Shown piece after piece: positions 9,826 to 20,728 of a stretch of 64,000 bases of DNA. The notes beneath the pieces are model-generated. The model saw only the letters and a list, made by a program, of their open reading frames with translations. It made no database searches and was not told the DNA's origin. A program made the translations under genes and the position numbers. How positions within the stretch are numbered: position 1 is the first letter of the stretch; every line of letters begins with the position of its first letter. Source of the DNA: Mauremys mutica (Eukaryota; Chordata; Testudines; Geoemydidae); contig NC_059075.1 in NCBI RefSeq assembly GCF_020497125.1, forward strand, positions 108,849,222-108,913,221, written 5' to 3'.

Positions 9826-11470
9826 CACACTTCGGGCAGGGCATGCCCTATCTCCTCCTTGCACGGCACTCTGGCTGCCTGTCTCCCAAGGATGAGGCGA
9901 GGAGACCAAAGTTCTTCCTGTGCATGCAGAGGGCCCTTGGCTCCAGAGCCCACCAGAGCTGTTAGCAATGAGGTCATCTCTGTATTATAGCTGATCTAGA
10001 GTGGCTGGGAGGCTCTCAGAAGTGTGGCTATCGATCTCCTCCACTTAGACTTCCCCCTCAGGGCTTCAATTTCAGGAAATCTGTCTCTCCTCCTCCCCCA
10101 TCCTCCAGCAGTATTCTCTCAGGGAGACCTTGGGACTAGCATTGAAAGGGCAGTAGCTGGAAGTGCTGTGAAGGGGTGGGGTTGTGTTTGGCAATTATTG
10201 CCTGTTCAGTTTGCCTGGTGGTGTGTTCTGCCACTAAGGGAGGGTAAACAAGAAGCACATTTTTCCACCTAGTGAGTCAACCATGGTGGAATTAATGTTC
10301 TGCATTGAAGAGCCCTGGGTGGGAACTTTAGGGACACCTGGTCATTCAGGATCCCCGTGTCAGCCAATAAGGGACAGCCCATGGCTAAGCCCCGTGCAAG
10401 GGGAAGGAGAAGCAGCTCCAGCCCTTGCTCCAGGGCCAGCAATGGTGTGGCTGGGCAGCACGGTCAGAGCACATCTAACACCATCAGTGACTCTAGCTTT
10501 TCTAAAAGGGGTGTCGGGGCTGGGATTACCCACCTTGCAGTAGCCCAGGGAGAGGGCAGGTGGCAGCACTCGCTGCATCCTCTCTCAGGATGAGGAAGCT
10601 GCCAATATGGCATGCACTTCCCAGGAGCCCTCAGCAGGAATTCTGGCTCCTTCTGTAGCACATCCCCTCCTCAGCCCTTTGATTTTAAAAAGAAACCTGC
10701 ACTGACGAGAAGGACGGGATGCTCGGGTTGGTCTTTTGTCCGTTACTGGGTTTCTTGCATCCAGCAGGACACTGGGACTAGAAGGGTCATTGATCTCTGA
10801 TGCGGTATAGCAGTCCTTGGCTCTGAGCCGCAGTCTAGCCCTAGGGTTGATATCAACAGGGTTGTACCCAGAATCCATTGCAGCTGGCCACAAAACTCCA
10901 CGTTGTGGTGTTCTCTGCCCACAGATAAGAAGTGCTCTGATCTGAAGCTCTTTGGAGTGGCTCAGTTGGGAGGCAAAAGTGTATACAAGTTCAAAGAACT
11001 ATTAGATAGAACATGTTCATGCCACTGTGATTACTTAATATTGATAATCATGTTTTGAGATCCCTGGCAAATGCTGCTATATAATTGCAAAGGCTTATTA
11101 CATATGCAGATACAGACATACAGTCACACATTTATTTATGCCACTGAACATGAAAACAGCTAATTAGGAAGCCAACTGGGTCATTGGTAAATGTGGTCAG
11201 CTGAATCCCCCACTAGCTCCTCTCCTCAGTGGACAGGGAAGGGAGTTGAAAAGAACAACTCTGCCAATTCCCAGCCTGCCAAGAAGGATACAGTATCCCA
11301 GAAGGACCAGGAGAACAGATCCTGCTACAGATCCCTCCAGCCAGTGCCTTCTGCCTGTAGAATGAGAGATGATCTCCCAGTCCCCACAAGGAGAGGCCTC
11401 GTCAGAGGGAGATGGTTGAGGGAGTTGGGGTGAGCACGTGGTGATACCGGTTGGATGAGGGCTGTGCAAC
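9826..11470. other. Intergenic, nothing recognised
   Basis: No exon, promoter or repeat terminus is convincing. Positions 11030-11170 are AT-rich and of high complexity with a TAATTAG site, so a non-coding conserved element is possible but untested. Confidence 0.35.
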
Positions 11471-11717
11471 TCTCGAATTAATTTCTCCTTTTGGCCCAAC
11501 AAACTCCAAATTTGCTGACCTTTAGTGGCAAGGTATCATTTGCATTATGGTCCTGGCCAACACCCCTAACAAGATAAGGGTGTGATCGAGTCCCCCCAGG
11601 GTGCCACCTCAAACTAGGGTACCACTGAGCCTGCTGACCCACCAGCCTGGGCTCACTCACACTGTATTGCTGTGACAAGATGCAAAGCCCTCCAGTCTGC
11701 ACTTTCACCAGCCTGTA

Positions 11718-12759
11718 CTCCTGGAGGAATTCTGTGCCACTGTGCATGCATAGAATTTATGTCCCCCACAGATTTCTTTGCTTCCCTGCAGAAAAATTAC
11801 TTTCCGATGGGGAAGCAAAGAAAAGCCACAAGACCAGTCATGAGACCCTAACCAGCAGTATGTTTTGGGTGCCCAGGGCAGCCGGCAGAGAGGTAAATCA
11901 CTGTGGGGCAGGACTGGGGAAGACACAGCTGGTGGCTTCTACCCTGTGCCAGGCTCAGCTGCTAGTCCCGTCTGGGCTGTGGAGGATGGGATTTCCTCTT
12001 CCCCTGCACAGCATCTGGGGCCATGTCAGACCCACCCCCAGATTTCTCCTTTGGCTGTAGGAAACCCTGCAAACTCACTCCCCCTCCCCCACATGCTTCC
12101 TGCACCCTTTGCTCCTCAGCTGCAGGGGGAGGGATCACTGTACAGGGAGCTGCTCCCCCATCCACCCAACCCCCGTGCATCCAGACCTCCTCATACTCGG
12201 ACCTTCCCACCAAGCCTCATTCTCCCTGCATCTGGACCACCCTGATGAGCCACCCACACCTGGATCCCCACCCTACTGAGCCTCACTCCCCCAGCAACTA
12301 AAGCTCCCCACTGAGCCCCCCACATCAAGACCCCTCTGCCGAGCTCTATCCCTCTCACCCAGACACCCCCCCATGCTGAGTCCCAACCACCTTCACCTGG
12401 ACCCCCCTGCAGATTGCCCCACACACAACCCTCTCCCCCACACCTGGATCCCCCAATGCTGAGCCCCTTCACACTTGGATCCTGCCTTGCCGAGCCTGCC
12501 TGCCCACACCTGGTGCACGGGGCACGGACAGGAAGGGTCCTGGGGCGTTTCTGGGGCAAGTCCTGACCTTGCGCTGTGTCAGGGTTGGGTGCACCCTCAC
12601 TTGGGGGTGGGGGGAGAGGGTGGGAGCTGTGCAGCCAGTGGCCTGTGCTCCCCACTGCCATGCTGGACCCTCCACATTTATTTGACAAATAACATTTGCA
12701 GAATTTTAAAATATTATGTGCAGAATTTTTAATGTTTTGGTGCAGAATGCCCTCAGGAG
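11718..12759. mobile_element. Non-autonomous DNA transposon, ~1.04 kb
   Basis: The left end (TA)CTCCTGGAGGAATTCTG and the reverse complement of the right end, (TA)CTCCTGAGGGCATTCTG, are inverted repeats. Direct TA flanks suggest a Tc1/mariner-type duplication, but an imperfect 8-bp duplication ACCAGCCT/ACTAGCAT would fit hAT. Subterminal AT-rich parts contain repeated GCAGAATTTT motifs. The middle is a CCCC-rich minisatellite. There is no transposase. Confidence 0.6.
12145..12505. repeat. C-rich ~30-bp degenerate minisatellite
   Basis: Diverged units of the form CACCTGGATCCCCCnnGCTGAGCCCC repeat along the interior of the 11718-12759 transposon. Long frames here on both strands are compositional artefacts. 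Confidence 0.6.
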
Positions 12760-13366
12760 TAACTAGCATTCATACAGGTAGGGACACACCCAGCTGCAGT
12801 TACACACAGGCTCTCTAACCACCAGCTTCCCTCAGGTGTTTCCAGGAGTCGTCTTGCATGGGGAGTGAAGAACCACAGATGATGTCACTCCCTGCCTTAT
12901 TTAGCTTTTACATATGGCAAGAACACTTTGTTCCAAAGCTTGGTTACCAGACCAGTCTGTGGAAAAATACTGACATCCCAAGATGGAGTCCAGCATCACG
13001 TGGCCTGGTCACATATCCTTGTAGAGTCATGGTGGTCATCACTCACAGGCTGTTTGGAGTGTTCTCAGGAAGGCTCACCAGGTGGGAGATAAGCTTCTCC
13101 TAAGGCCTATTGTTTTCCCTAATGGGTCATTCCCAACCAGCTATCTAGACAGAAAGCATCTTGTCTAGTGGGCGTTACCCAGGTGTAACCACATTTGAAA
13201 TACAGATACATAGTCAGTATTCATAACTTCAGATACAAAAATGATACATGCAAATAGGATAATCGTATTCAGCAAATCATAGCTTTTCCAATGATACCTC
13301 TGTGGCATTATCTGATTAAAATATGACAATATTGATCATTGTTGCAACCCATTCAAAGCCCAAGAT

Positions 13367-13645
13367 TTGGTGGTGATGGAGGACTTCAACTATCCAGATA
13401 TATGTTGGGAAAATAACACAGTGGGGCACAGACTACCCAATAAATTCTTGGACTGCATTGCAGACAACTTTTTATTTCAGAAGGTTAAAAAAGCTACTAG
13501 GGAGGAAGCTGTTCTAGATTTGATTTTAACAAATAGGGAGGAACTCGCTGAGAATTTGAAAGTGGAAGGCAGCTTGGGTGAAAGTGATCATGAAATCATA
13601 GAGTTCACAATTCTAAGGAAGGGTAGAAGGAGTACAGCAAAGTAG
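13367..13645 (+). pseudogene. CR1 endonuclease C-terminal fragment
   Basis: The frame encodes the end of the APE-like endonuclease that nicks target DNA in CR1 retrotransposition. It begins near [11 protein letters not shown] and contains [13 protein letters not shown] followed by the catalytic-site-associated S-D-H motif (G-E-S-D-H-E-I). The N-terminal catalytic residues are absent because of the 5' truncation. It is joined to the linker frame by a frameshift near 13645-13651. The homologous segment in the older LINE at 61290-61565 supports the assignment. Confidence 0.85.
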
Positions 13646-13650
13646 AGACA

Positions 13651-13986
13651 ATGGATTTCAGGAAGGCGGATTTTGGTAAGCTCAGAGAGCTGATAGGTAA
13701 GGTCCCATGGGAATCAAGACTGAGGGGAAAAACAATTGAGGAGAGTTGGCAGTATTTCAAAGGGACACTATTAAGGGCCCAAAAGCAAGCTATTCTGATG
13801 GGTAGGAAAGAGAGGAAATGTGGCAAAAGACCAGCTTGGCTTAACCACGAGATCTTGCATGATCTAAAAAATAAAAAGGAGTCATATAAAAAATGGAAAC
13901 TAGGACAAATGATGAATATATACAAACAACACAGGAATGCAGGGGCAAGATTAGAAAGGCAAAGGCACAAAATGAGCTCAAACTAG
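13651..13986 (+). pseudogene. CR1 ORF2 linker segment
   Basis: The frame encodes the connector between endonuclease and reverse transcriptase, with the typical R-P-A-W-L-N-H-E-I stretch followed by a basic region [11 protein letters not shown]. It ends where a second frameshift, between 13893 and 13986, passes the reading to the reverse transcriptase frame. It overlaps that frame by about 94 bp, the window in which the shift must lie. Confidence 0.8.
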
Positions 13987-15518
13987 CTACAGGAATAAAG
14001 GGAAACAAGACTTTTTATCAATACATTAGAAGCAAGAGGAAGACCAAGGACAGGGTAGGCCCACTGCTCAGTGAGGAGGGAGAAACAGGAAACTTGGAAA
14101 TGGCAGAGATGCTCAATGACTTCTTTGTTTTGGTCTTCACCAAGAAGTCTGAAGGAATGCCTAACACAGTGAATGCTAATGGGAAGGGGGTAGGTTTGGA
14201 AGATAAAAAAAAAAAAGAACAAGTTAAAAATCACTTAGAAAAGTTAGATGCCTGCAAGTTACCAGGGCCTGATGAAATGCATCCTAGAATACTCAAGGAG
14301 CTAATAGAGGAGGTATCTGAGCCTCTAGCTTTTATCTTTGGAAAATCATGGGAGACAGGAGAGATTCCAGAAGACTGGAAAAGGGCAAATATAGTGCCCA
14401 TCTCTAAAAAGGGAAATAAAAACAACCCAGGAAACTACAGACCAGTTAGTTTAACTTCTGTGCAAGGGAAGATAATGGAGCAAGTAACTAAGGAAATCAT
14501 CTGCAAACACTTGGAAGGTGGTAAGGTGATAGGGAATAGCCAGCATGGATTTGTAAAGAACAAATTGTGTCAAACCAATCTGATCGCTTTCTTTGATTGG
14601 ATAACGAGTCTTGTGGATAAGGGAGAAGTGGTGGCTGTAGTATACCTAGACTTTAGTAAGGCATTTGATACGGTCTTGCATGATATTCTTATCAATAAAC
14701 TAGGCAAATACAGCTCAGATGGGGCCACTATAAGGTGGGTGCATAACTGGCTGGATAACCGTACTCAGAAAGTAGTTATTAATGGTGCCCAATCCTGCTG
14801 GAAAGGTATAACAAGTGGGGTTACTCAGGAGTCTGTTTTGGGACCGGCTCTGTTCAATATCTTCATCAACGACTTAGATATTGGCATAGAAAGTACACTT
14901 ATTAAGTTTGCAGATGATACCAAACTGGGAGGAATTGCAACTGCTTTGGAGGATAGGGTCATAATTCAAAATGATCTGGACAAATTGGATAAATGGTCTG
15001 AGGTAAACAGGATGAAGTTTAAGAAAGACAAATGCAAAGTGCTCCACTTAGTAAGGAACAATCAGTTTCACACATACAGAATGGGAAGAGACTGTCTAGG
15101 AAGGAGTATGGCAGAAAGGGATCTAGGAGTTATAGTGAACCACAAGGTAAATATGAGTCAACAGTGTGATGCTGTGGCAAAAAAAGCAAACATGATTCTG
15201 GAATGCATTAACAAGTGTGTTGTGAGCAACACACAAGAAGTCATTCTTCCACTCTACTCTGCGCTGGTTAGGCCTCAGCTGGAGTATTGTGTCCAGTTCT
15301 TGGCACCGCATTTCAAGAAAGATGTGGAGAAATTGGAGAGGGTCCAGAGAAGAGCAACAAGAATGATTAAAGGTCTAGAGAACATGACCTATGAAGGAAG
15401 GCTGAAAGAATTGGTTTTGTTTAGTTTGGAAAAGAGAAGACTGAGAGGGGACACGATAGCAGTTTTCAGGTATCTAAAAGAGTGTAATAAGGAGGAGGGA
15501 GAAAACTTGTTCATCTGA
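13893..15518 (+). CDS. CR1 reverse transcriptase, near-complete ORF
   Basis: This 541-codon frame covers the whole CR1 reverse transcriptase. Fingers and palm start around residue 115 with L-P-G-P-D. Motif [10 protein letters not shown], carries the first catalytic Asp at residue 253. The catalytic F-A-D-D sits at residues 339-342, and the C-terminal L-E-Y-C-V-Q-F and R-V-Q-R-R-A-T segments are present. The enzyme would copy LINE RNA at the nicked target. The start Met is arbitrary, since the true ORF2 start lies in the lost 5' part. The frame stops at a TGA (15516-15518), while CR1-like coding text continues to about 15710, so this is a premature stop. The other frameshifts upstream make the copy dead, yet the reverse transcriptase core has no stop codon, which suggests a fairly young insertion. 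Confidence 0.85.
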   Translation: METRTNDEYIQTTQECRGKIRKAKAQNELKLATGIKGNKTFYQYIRSKRKTKDRVGPLLSEEGETGNLEMAEMLNDFFVLVFTKKSEGMPNTVNANGKGVGLEDKKKKEQVKNHLEKLDACKLPGPDEMHPRILKELIEEVSEPLAFIFGKSWETGEIPEDWKRANIVPISKKGNKNNPGNYRPVSLTSVQGKIMEQVTKEIICKHLEGGKVIGNSQHGFVKNKLCQTNLIAFFDWITSLVDKGEVVAVVYLDFSKAFDTVLHDILINKLGKYSSDGATIRWVHNWLDNRTQKVVINGAQSCWKGITSGVTQESVLGPALFNIFINDLDIGIESTLIKFADDTKLGGIATALEDRVIIQNDLDKLDKWSEVNRMKFKKDKCKVLHLVRNNQFHTYRMGRDCLGRSMAERDLGVIVNHKVNMSQQCDAVAKKANMILECINKCVVSNTQEVILPLYSALVRPQLEYCVQFLAPHFKKDVEKLERVQRRATRMIKGLENMTYEGRLKELVLFSLEKRRLRGDTIAVFRYLKECNKEEGENLFI

Positions 15519-15831
15519 GCCTCTAAGGATAGAACAAGAAGCAAGGGGCTTAAGCTGCAGCAAGGGAGGTTTAGGTTGGACATTAGGAAAAAGTTCCTAA
15601 CTGTCAGGGTGGTTAAACACTGGAATAAACTGCCTAGGGAGGTTGTGGAATCTCCATCTCTGGAGATATTTAAGAGTAGGTTAGATAAATGTCTAACAGG
15701 GATGGTCTAGACAGTATTTGGTCCTGCCATGAGGGCAAGGGACTGGACTCGATGACCTCTCGAGGTCCCTTCCAGCCCTAGACTCTATGAATCTATAAAG
15801 AACCACTCACCTTTAAATCCAGTGGGTTTTT

Positions 15832-15845
15832 GGGGGGGGGGGGGG
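15832..15845. repeat. Poly-G run (14 G)
   Basis: Uninterrupted G tract just beyond the CR1 3' end. Confidence 0.9.
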
Positions 15846-16224
15846 ATGATACAAGGACTGGAATACCTAAGGAAACTGCTTGTATGATTTCTTGCAGTGT
15901 GGTGAGAGAGAAGTTTACTTTTGTTGTTGGTTTGGTTTATCTTATGGAAAAATAACCGCCAGTTTTGGGGTGTAGCTGCCTTATTTCTCAGTAGTTTGTC
16001 TTCAGTTTGGTATTCTCAGTTGTGACCCACAAAGGCACGGTTACAACCTCACATGACTTATTTTGTACAAAATGCATCATAATTATGCCATAAACCTCTC
16101 ATCATAATATCACTGTGAAGAATATGGGGTTCAGTGTCACAAGGACCCGTTGTGGTAGGTGCAGTATAAACACATAAGAAGACTGCCCTGGACTTGAAGG
16201 GCTTATCCTCTATTCCGAGCTATT

Positions 16225-16320
16225 CCCACAGGTTTCCTGTGTGATCTTGGGCTAGTCACTCGCTCCCTCAGTTCCCCATCTGTAATATGGAGATATGAAC
16301 ACTTCCTCTCTCCAAACTTG
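16225..16320 (+). repeat. MIR segment, left inverted copy
   Basis: TGTGATCTTGGGCTAGTCACT and CTCAGTTCCCCATCTGTAA match the MIR core forward. The right-hand copy, continuing to about 16820, is the reverse and extends further, so it is likely the original. Confidence 0.75.
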
Positions 16321-16333
16321 TGTCTATTTAGAG

Positions 16334-16661
16334 CAGGGATCGGCAACCTTTGGCATGCGGCTCGCCAGAGTAAGCACCCTGGCAGGCCAGGCCGGTTTGT
16401 TTACCTGCCGCGTTCACGGGTTTGGCTGATTATGGCTTCCACTGGCCGCGGTTTGCCGTCCCAGGCCAATGGGGGCGGCGGGAAGCGGCGTGGGCCGAGG
16501 GATGTGCTGGCCACCGCTTCCCACCGCCCCCCGCCGCCCCCATTGGCCTGGAGTGGTGAACTGTGGTCAGTGGGAGCCATGATCAGCCAAACCTGTGGAC
16601 GCGGCAGGTAAACAAACCGGCTTACCTTGGCAGGCCGTGTGCCAAAAGTTGCCAATCCCTG
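16334..16661. mobile_element. Palindromic hAT MITE, 328 bp
   Basis: Termini CAGGGATCGGCAACC and GTTGCCAATCCCTG are inverted and the arms continue pairing toward a GC-rich centre. A close relative at 59846-60164 has the same ends (CAGGGGTCGGCAAC) and a perfect 8-bp duplication. This copy lacks a direct duplication; its flanks are inverted instead. Confidence 0.85.
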
Positions 16662-16820
16662 CTCTAAATAGACAAAAGTTTGGAGAGAGGAAGTGTTCGT
16701 ATCTCCATATTACACATAGGGAGCGAGTGACTAGCCCAAGATCACACAGGAAACCTGTGGGAATAGCTCGGAATTGAACTGCTGAGTCACAGTCTAGTGT
16801 CTTACCTACAGGTCCTCCCC
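16662..16820 (-). repeat. MIR SINE, reverse
   Basis: GACTAGCCCAAGATCACACAG and GGAATTGAACTGCTGAGTC follow the MIR consensus in reverse. It runs beyond the end of the inverted duplication. Confidence 0.75.
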
Positions 16821-16829
16821 TCCTGTCTA

Positions 16830-17285
16830 GCTGGAGTTTACTCCCTCATACTCTTACCAAGTTGGGGAAGTAAGTCAATTGTATCTCCTGCGAGTCCTTA
16901 GCTTTGGGCTTCTTACCTTTTGTTTTATACAATGATTTGTTGCCTGGCCCTGCACACAAGCCCTCAAAGACTTTCAGTGCTTGGGCAGGTTTTATACATT
17001 AATAACTAGAGGATGCAGATATTAGCACAAACACTTGTTGCCAACAACTGACAGGTCAAATCTTCCCCTGCATCTACCAGCTCCACCCTGGAAATAAATA
17101 TGCTCCTGACAGCAGCCCAATAAGGAGCACTCAGAACAAATGCACGGCAAACTGCCTCTGGGAAACCACAAGAAGGAGTGAATTCCAGAATATTAAAAGT
17201 GTTTTATTTTGTCATAGTAACTTACAGACGGACAGCTTCCATAGACACCAAAGGTTTAGCAGTGTTATTGTTAAGTGGGGACATG
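16830..17285. other. Intergenic, nothing recognised
   Basis: No gene or repeat end is identifiable. Confidence 0.35.
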
Positions 17286-17289
17286 TTAA

Positions 17290-17405
17290 AACTGTAAGCT
17301 CTTTTGGGGCAGAGATTGTTATTTTGCTACGTGTGCGAACAGCACCTAACACAATGGGGACTTGATCCCTGAATGGGGTCTCTGAGCAAAACCACAATAC
17401 ACATA
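17290..17405 (+). mobile_element. L3-like LINE tail
   Basis: CTGTAAGCTCTTTTGGGGCA and AACAGCACCTAACACAATGG match the tail family also seen at 7740 and 25425. Confidence 0.7.
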
Positions 17406-17407
17406 AC

Positions 17408-17525
17408 TACCTACTGCAGGGTTTCTTGTATCTTCCTCTGAAGCAGCTGGTAATGGCCACTGTTGGAGGCAGGGCACTGACCTAGAGGGACCACTGCTCT
17501 GACCCAGACTAGGGCGATTCCTATC
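17408..17525 (+). mobile_element. CR1 LINE 3' end fragment
   Basis: CTTCCTCTGAAGCAGCTGGT, then AATGGCCACTGTTGGAGGCA and a diverged TCTGACCCAGACTAGGGCGA are a CR1 3' UTR like that at 690-832. Confidence 0.65.
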
Positions 17526-18861
17526 CTCCCATATCGCAATCTAGAGAAAACTCACAATGCTTGTTTTAAACTAGAAGAATATCCTAGCTGGCCCTTTCTA
17601 GCCCAAACTGCATTGGTTTTTCTCTGTGAGGTAATGTAAATATAATTACAATCCCACCAGACTCCTCCATTTGGCTGAATAAATTACACTGGGCCAAAGC
17701 AACCCATCGCAATTATAATCTCTCGTTGCTATGAATTATCAAAGAAGGAGAATACAAAGAGGCAGGTTGCAAACACTCAGAACTACAGGTGGAGTAAACA
17801 CAGTAAATCATGTACAGGGAGAGGAGTAGAAATATTCTATGAATTTGCTAGAGAATAAAACACGTATCGGTCACCGCCTGAAACTAAGTCACACAGGAGC
17901 ATAGAGCATCCAGACTGCCAATTCCCCCCCCCCCCCCCCGCAGCTGCTCTGAAAGGCCATCCAGTGTGTGTCTATATTCAGGGCCTGATGATCACCCTTC
18001 CAACAAGGTGTGGGTGATCATGTGCCCCTGAAAATAACGGATGTCCCTGCTGATTTAAAAACAAACAGTATTTTGCAGCATGCACTTCTGCAGGCTTTGA
18101 CTAGGCAGCCTGAAAGAGCCATCTGCCAGTTGACTGGTGAAACTGACAGCAGCAGGCTAGCTGAAGTCAGGAGAACCTGGCCCCGGATAGGTACCCCTGG
18201 CTGCTACCCTGCTGGAAGTGTTGGTTGTATGCTGCTCTTTCTCCCCTTTGAGTTGGGTCCTGACCAGCCCATTTTGAGGGTTGTTCGTCTAGTTGGGTTT
18301 ACAATGCGTGTTTTCCTCCCCTCCCCAAACCCCTGCTTTCTATAAACCTGCTTCAGAGATGCCCCTAGCCCTGCTGTGCTGCAGCAGGAGAGAACTAAGA
18401 CCCCCTCTTTGCCTTCCCCAAGTTGCCAAAATCCTCCCACGTGCACCTTCCTGATTTCCCACAACAACTCTCCACCATGCACTCACCCTTCCATCACACC
18501 CACTGCCCTGTTCAACGCCTGGGACAAAACAATGAACTGGCTGAAAATATTCAAAGCAGCTTTTCTCATCCAACCTCCTGCTAACCTTAGAAGAAAAATC
18601 TTGGGTTTTAATTTGCAGTTGCTGTTTTTCATATGCCCATCAGATGGTGCGATTGAGTCTTCTTTGGTACACAAGTTCTTGCCTGGCTGTCTATAACAAA
18701 ATCCCGTCAGAGCCGCTCAGTACAGTACTTATTGATGCAATAAATTGATCCATCAAAATCTGCTTCTTGACTAGACTTACATTTTGGATTTCAAGGCAGT
18801 TTTGATTGTTAGTGAAACCCTAGTGTAGTTATATTGCACTGTTTTAATACAGGGCTTATGC
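17526..18861. other. Intergenic, nothing recognised; C tract at 17924
   Basis: An uninterrupted C run lies at 17924-17939. Positions 17570-17760 are AT-rich, complex and repeat-free, a possible conserved non-coding element. No exon recognised. Confidence 0.35.
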
Positions 18862-19007
18862 CAGTGCTTAATTTGTAATGAAAGAGGTGCCAAGGTTCAA
18901 GCAATTTTTTTACCTTCATAACTGATGCAGCAAGCCCAGAGGTGCGAGGGCTATGTACTGCCAAGCCTAGAGGTGCTGGGCTTAGCCCTGGCATGAATTA
19001 AGCACTG
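18862..19007. mobile_element. Short hAT-like MITE, 146 bp
   Basis: CAGTGCTTAATTTGTAATG and CATGAATTAAGCACTG are inverted termini. The 8-bp flanks GCTTATGC and ACTTACAC agree at 6 of 8 positions. The interior has the repeated text AGAGGTGC. Confidence 0.65.
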
Positions 19008-19059
19008 ACTTACACTGATGTGACTTACCCTGGTTTCTCTATTCTTTCTTTCTTCGAAT

Positions 19060-19125
19060 CATGGAATTACAGAATCATAAGATTCGCAGGGCCCTCGAGA
19101 GGCCTTCTAGTCCAATTCCTTTCTT
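19060..19125 (-). mobile_element. CR1 3' UTR fragment, reverse
   Basis: ATGGAATTACAGAATCATAAG followed by GAGAGGCCTTCTAGTCCAAT matches the reverse complement of the CR1 3' end. Confidence 0.55.
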
Positions 19126-19474
19126 TCTTTCTATTGTAGAGATGGTAAAAAAAAAAAAAGTTGAATGAGAATTTTTTTTGTCCAACTAAATGCCTTTTTT
19201 AACACTGATTTTTTTTCAAGAGACTTACTTTTTTTGGAATTTTATTGAAATCAATTGTTCATTGTTTTCTGGTTTTGAAATAAGAAATATTTACAATTAT
19301 TTTTAAAATTAAATATTTGTAACATCCTACTAGGTGATTAAGATTACTAAAAATCATTTAAAATATTTCTTATGTTCAACACTGAAAATAATCAATGATT
19401 TTTTGATTTTTAAAGTAAGTGTAAAAATCTTCTTCAAATGCTACAGGCACGGGAGTGTCTCACACACTGTTGTC
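19126..19474. other. A/T-rich unrecognised stretch
   Basis: Low-complexity A and T runs with repeated AAATATT-type words; no gene or element ends seen. Confidence 0.35.
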
Positions 19475-19672
19475 CTGGTCTGTGACTAGAGCTCATAGGC
19501 GCTATGGTAATACAAATAATAAATAACAATAACAATTACAACTTAGATTGTAAGCTATTGGGACAGAGAGTGTCCTTTTTTCTGTTTGTACAGCGCCTAG
19601 CACAGCGGGGCTTTGGTCTGTGACTTGGAATCTTAAGTGCTAACACAATACAAGTCACAATAACAACAATTC
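19475..19672 (+). mobile_element. Two L3-like LINE tails in tandem
   Basis: The first tail ends in GGCGCTATGGTAATACAAATA with AAT/AAC repeats. At about 19541 the tail restarts with ACTTAGATTGTAAGCTATTG, TTTGTACAGCGCCTAGCACA and another CAATAACAACAA end. Confidence 0.7.
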
Positions 19673-20164
19673 TTCATTCCTCTCCCTGTCTCTTGGCCTG
19701 TTTGCTCTGGCCATCAGGTGTTAGAGTGGCTTTGATTGCTGACTCATGATATATTTATAGTGCTAAGGGACAGTTAGGCACTACTCTCTCATTTTTGGTG
19801 GTGTTTGTAGCACTCTCTTATGAGGTCAAAAGTATTTTCTCTTTCCTTATTGGTTTGGGCCTTTTCTATTTTGCAAATAACCCCCACTACACACACACTA
19901 GCTAGGCATTTAAAGCAGCTGGAGTTATAACATGGATGTTTATTGTTATATCCTTGGGGGCAGCCAGTTTAGGAAGAAATCACTTGAGAGCAGACAGCTA
20001 ACAAAACCACCATTTTATTTACAGACTCAGAGAACTCACCCAGCCGGCTGAAGCTGGCTGAGCTATCCCCTAATAATCTAACTCAGTTACCATAGGAACC
20101 AAAAACCATGACAACCAAATACACAACATTTATTTACTCCCTTGCTTGTGTACCAGCATCATCA
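19673..20164. other. Intergenic; possible LTR-like remnant
   Basis: Positions 19960-20150 contain ACCACCATTTTATTTACAGAC and similar text that could be an old LTR in reverse, but ends and duplication are not visible. No gene. Confidence 0.25.
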
Positions 20165-20490
20165 ACGTCTGCCCAGATCCAGGAAGAAGGGGTGCAAATT
20201 GAACCAGTGCAGAGATGGAGATGATGCAGCTTGCACCTCCTCTGTTCAGGGGTTGTGTGGCACAGTGTAGCCCCCATGCAGACTGAAGCAGCCCTCAGTG
20301 CTACCCTAATTTGTGCCCATGCTGCAATGGCTCCTATTGGGTTTTTCAGAGACACAGAATAGCTGAGTCCTAGGCATGCCCTGGCCAGAGATCTGCCCCT
20401 CTTTCCTCTGGCCACCCATCATCTGCCCTCGTTCCATTCTGGAACATTCCTGTCTTGAAGCTGTTGCAGAGGTGACTGGAGGAGTTGGCT
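20165..20490. repeat. Unclassified repeat, copy 1
   Basis: GTAGCCCCCATGCAGACTGAA..CAGCCCTCAG and, further right, TTGCAGAGGTGACTGGAGG align in the same order with 35945-36132 plus 36546-36660. The match between two places in the window is the evidence; the family is unknown. Confidence 0.5.
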
Positions 20491-20639
20491 CTTTGCCTGG
20501 TGTAAGGGTCCCCTCAACTGGGGGCTATTCATATTGGGAGGAGCCTTACACCTGCCCTACTGACCCTTTGTTCCAAGGGGCAGGGCCTTGGCCCTCTTAA
20601 TTCTGACCGTGTCCCCCCACCCCGAGCCATCACCCCACT

Positions 20640-20704
20640 CCCATCCCTGGCTGGGAGGGGGGACGCAGACATGGGGGGTGAGGTAAAAAGTTTGGGGACC
20701 ACTG
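20640..20704. mobile_element. hAT 3' end fragment
   Basis: AAAAAGTTTGGGGACCACTG ends at 20704 and is the inverse of the CAGTGGTCCCCAAACT hAT terminus. The matching left terminus is not found nearby. Confidence 0.5.
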
Positions 20705-20728
20705 AGGTAAATACTAGCATTTACCTCA
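20703..20728. repeat. Small palindrome at hAT junction
   Basis: TGAGGTAAAT and ATTTACCTCA are perfect 10-bp inverted arms around ACTAGC, starting at the last bases of the hAT end. Confidence 0.8.

Larger units (their letters stand above)
13350..15805 (+). mobile_element. CR1 LINE, 5'-truncated, 2.45 kb
   Basis: The copy begins inside the endonuclease domain and continues through linker, reverse transcriptase, C-terminal domain and 3' UTR to the terminal ACTCTATGAATCTATAA. The CR1 UTR text GACCTCTCGAGGTCCCTTCC lies at 15757-15776. Target duplications are not obvious, as is usual for CR1. The copy landed in the unclassified repeat whose halves lie at 12935-13345 and 15815-16150. Confidence 0.95.
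11560..16150 (-). mobile_element. Unclassified interspersed repeat, broken into 3 pieces
   Basis: Positions 12935-13345 and 15815-16150 are reverse complements of parts of a related copy at 22480-22840; for example TATTCATAACTTCAGATAC at 13219-13237 matches GTATCTGAAGTTATGAATA at 22596-22614. CR1 (13350-15805) separates the two pieces. The 11560-11715 and 12762-12935 segments appear to belong to the same unit, split by the 11718-12759 element; this part is less certain. No coding sequence is recognised, and LTR-type versus other origin cannot be decided here. Confidence 0.45.
16212..16774. repeat. Large inverted duplication centred on a hAT MITE
   Basis: The left flank 16212-16333 (ATTCCGAGCTATTCCCACAG onward) is the reverse complement of the right flank 16662-16774, with one 9-bp deletion in the right arm and a few substitutions. 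The flank is MIR sequence. The MITE at the centre is itself palindromic, so the whole 563 bp can fold into one hairpin. Confidence 0.9.

Noticed and set aside
12191..12769. 192-codon minus-strand frame
   Set aside because: Covers the C-rich minisatellite of a non-autonomous transposon; Gly/Trp/Val-rich and without any domain.
16318..16655. Paired frames on both strands with similar proteins
   Set aside because: They are mirror images caused by the palindromic MITE, not genes.
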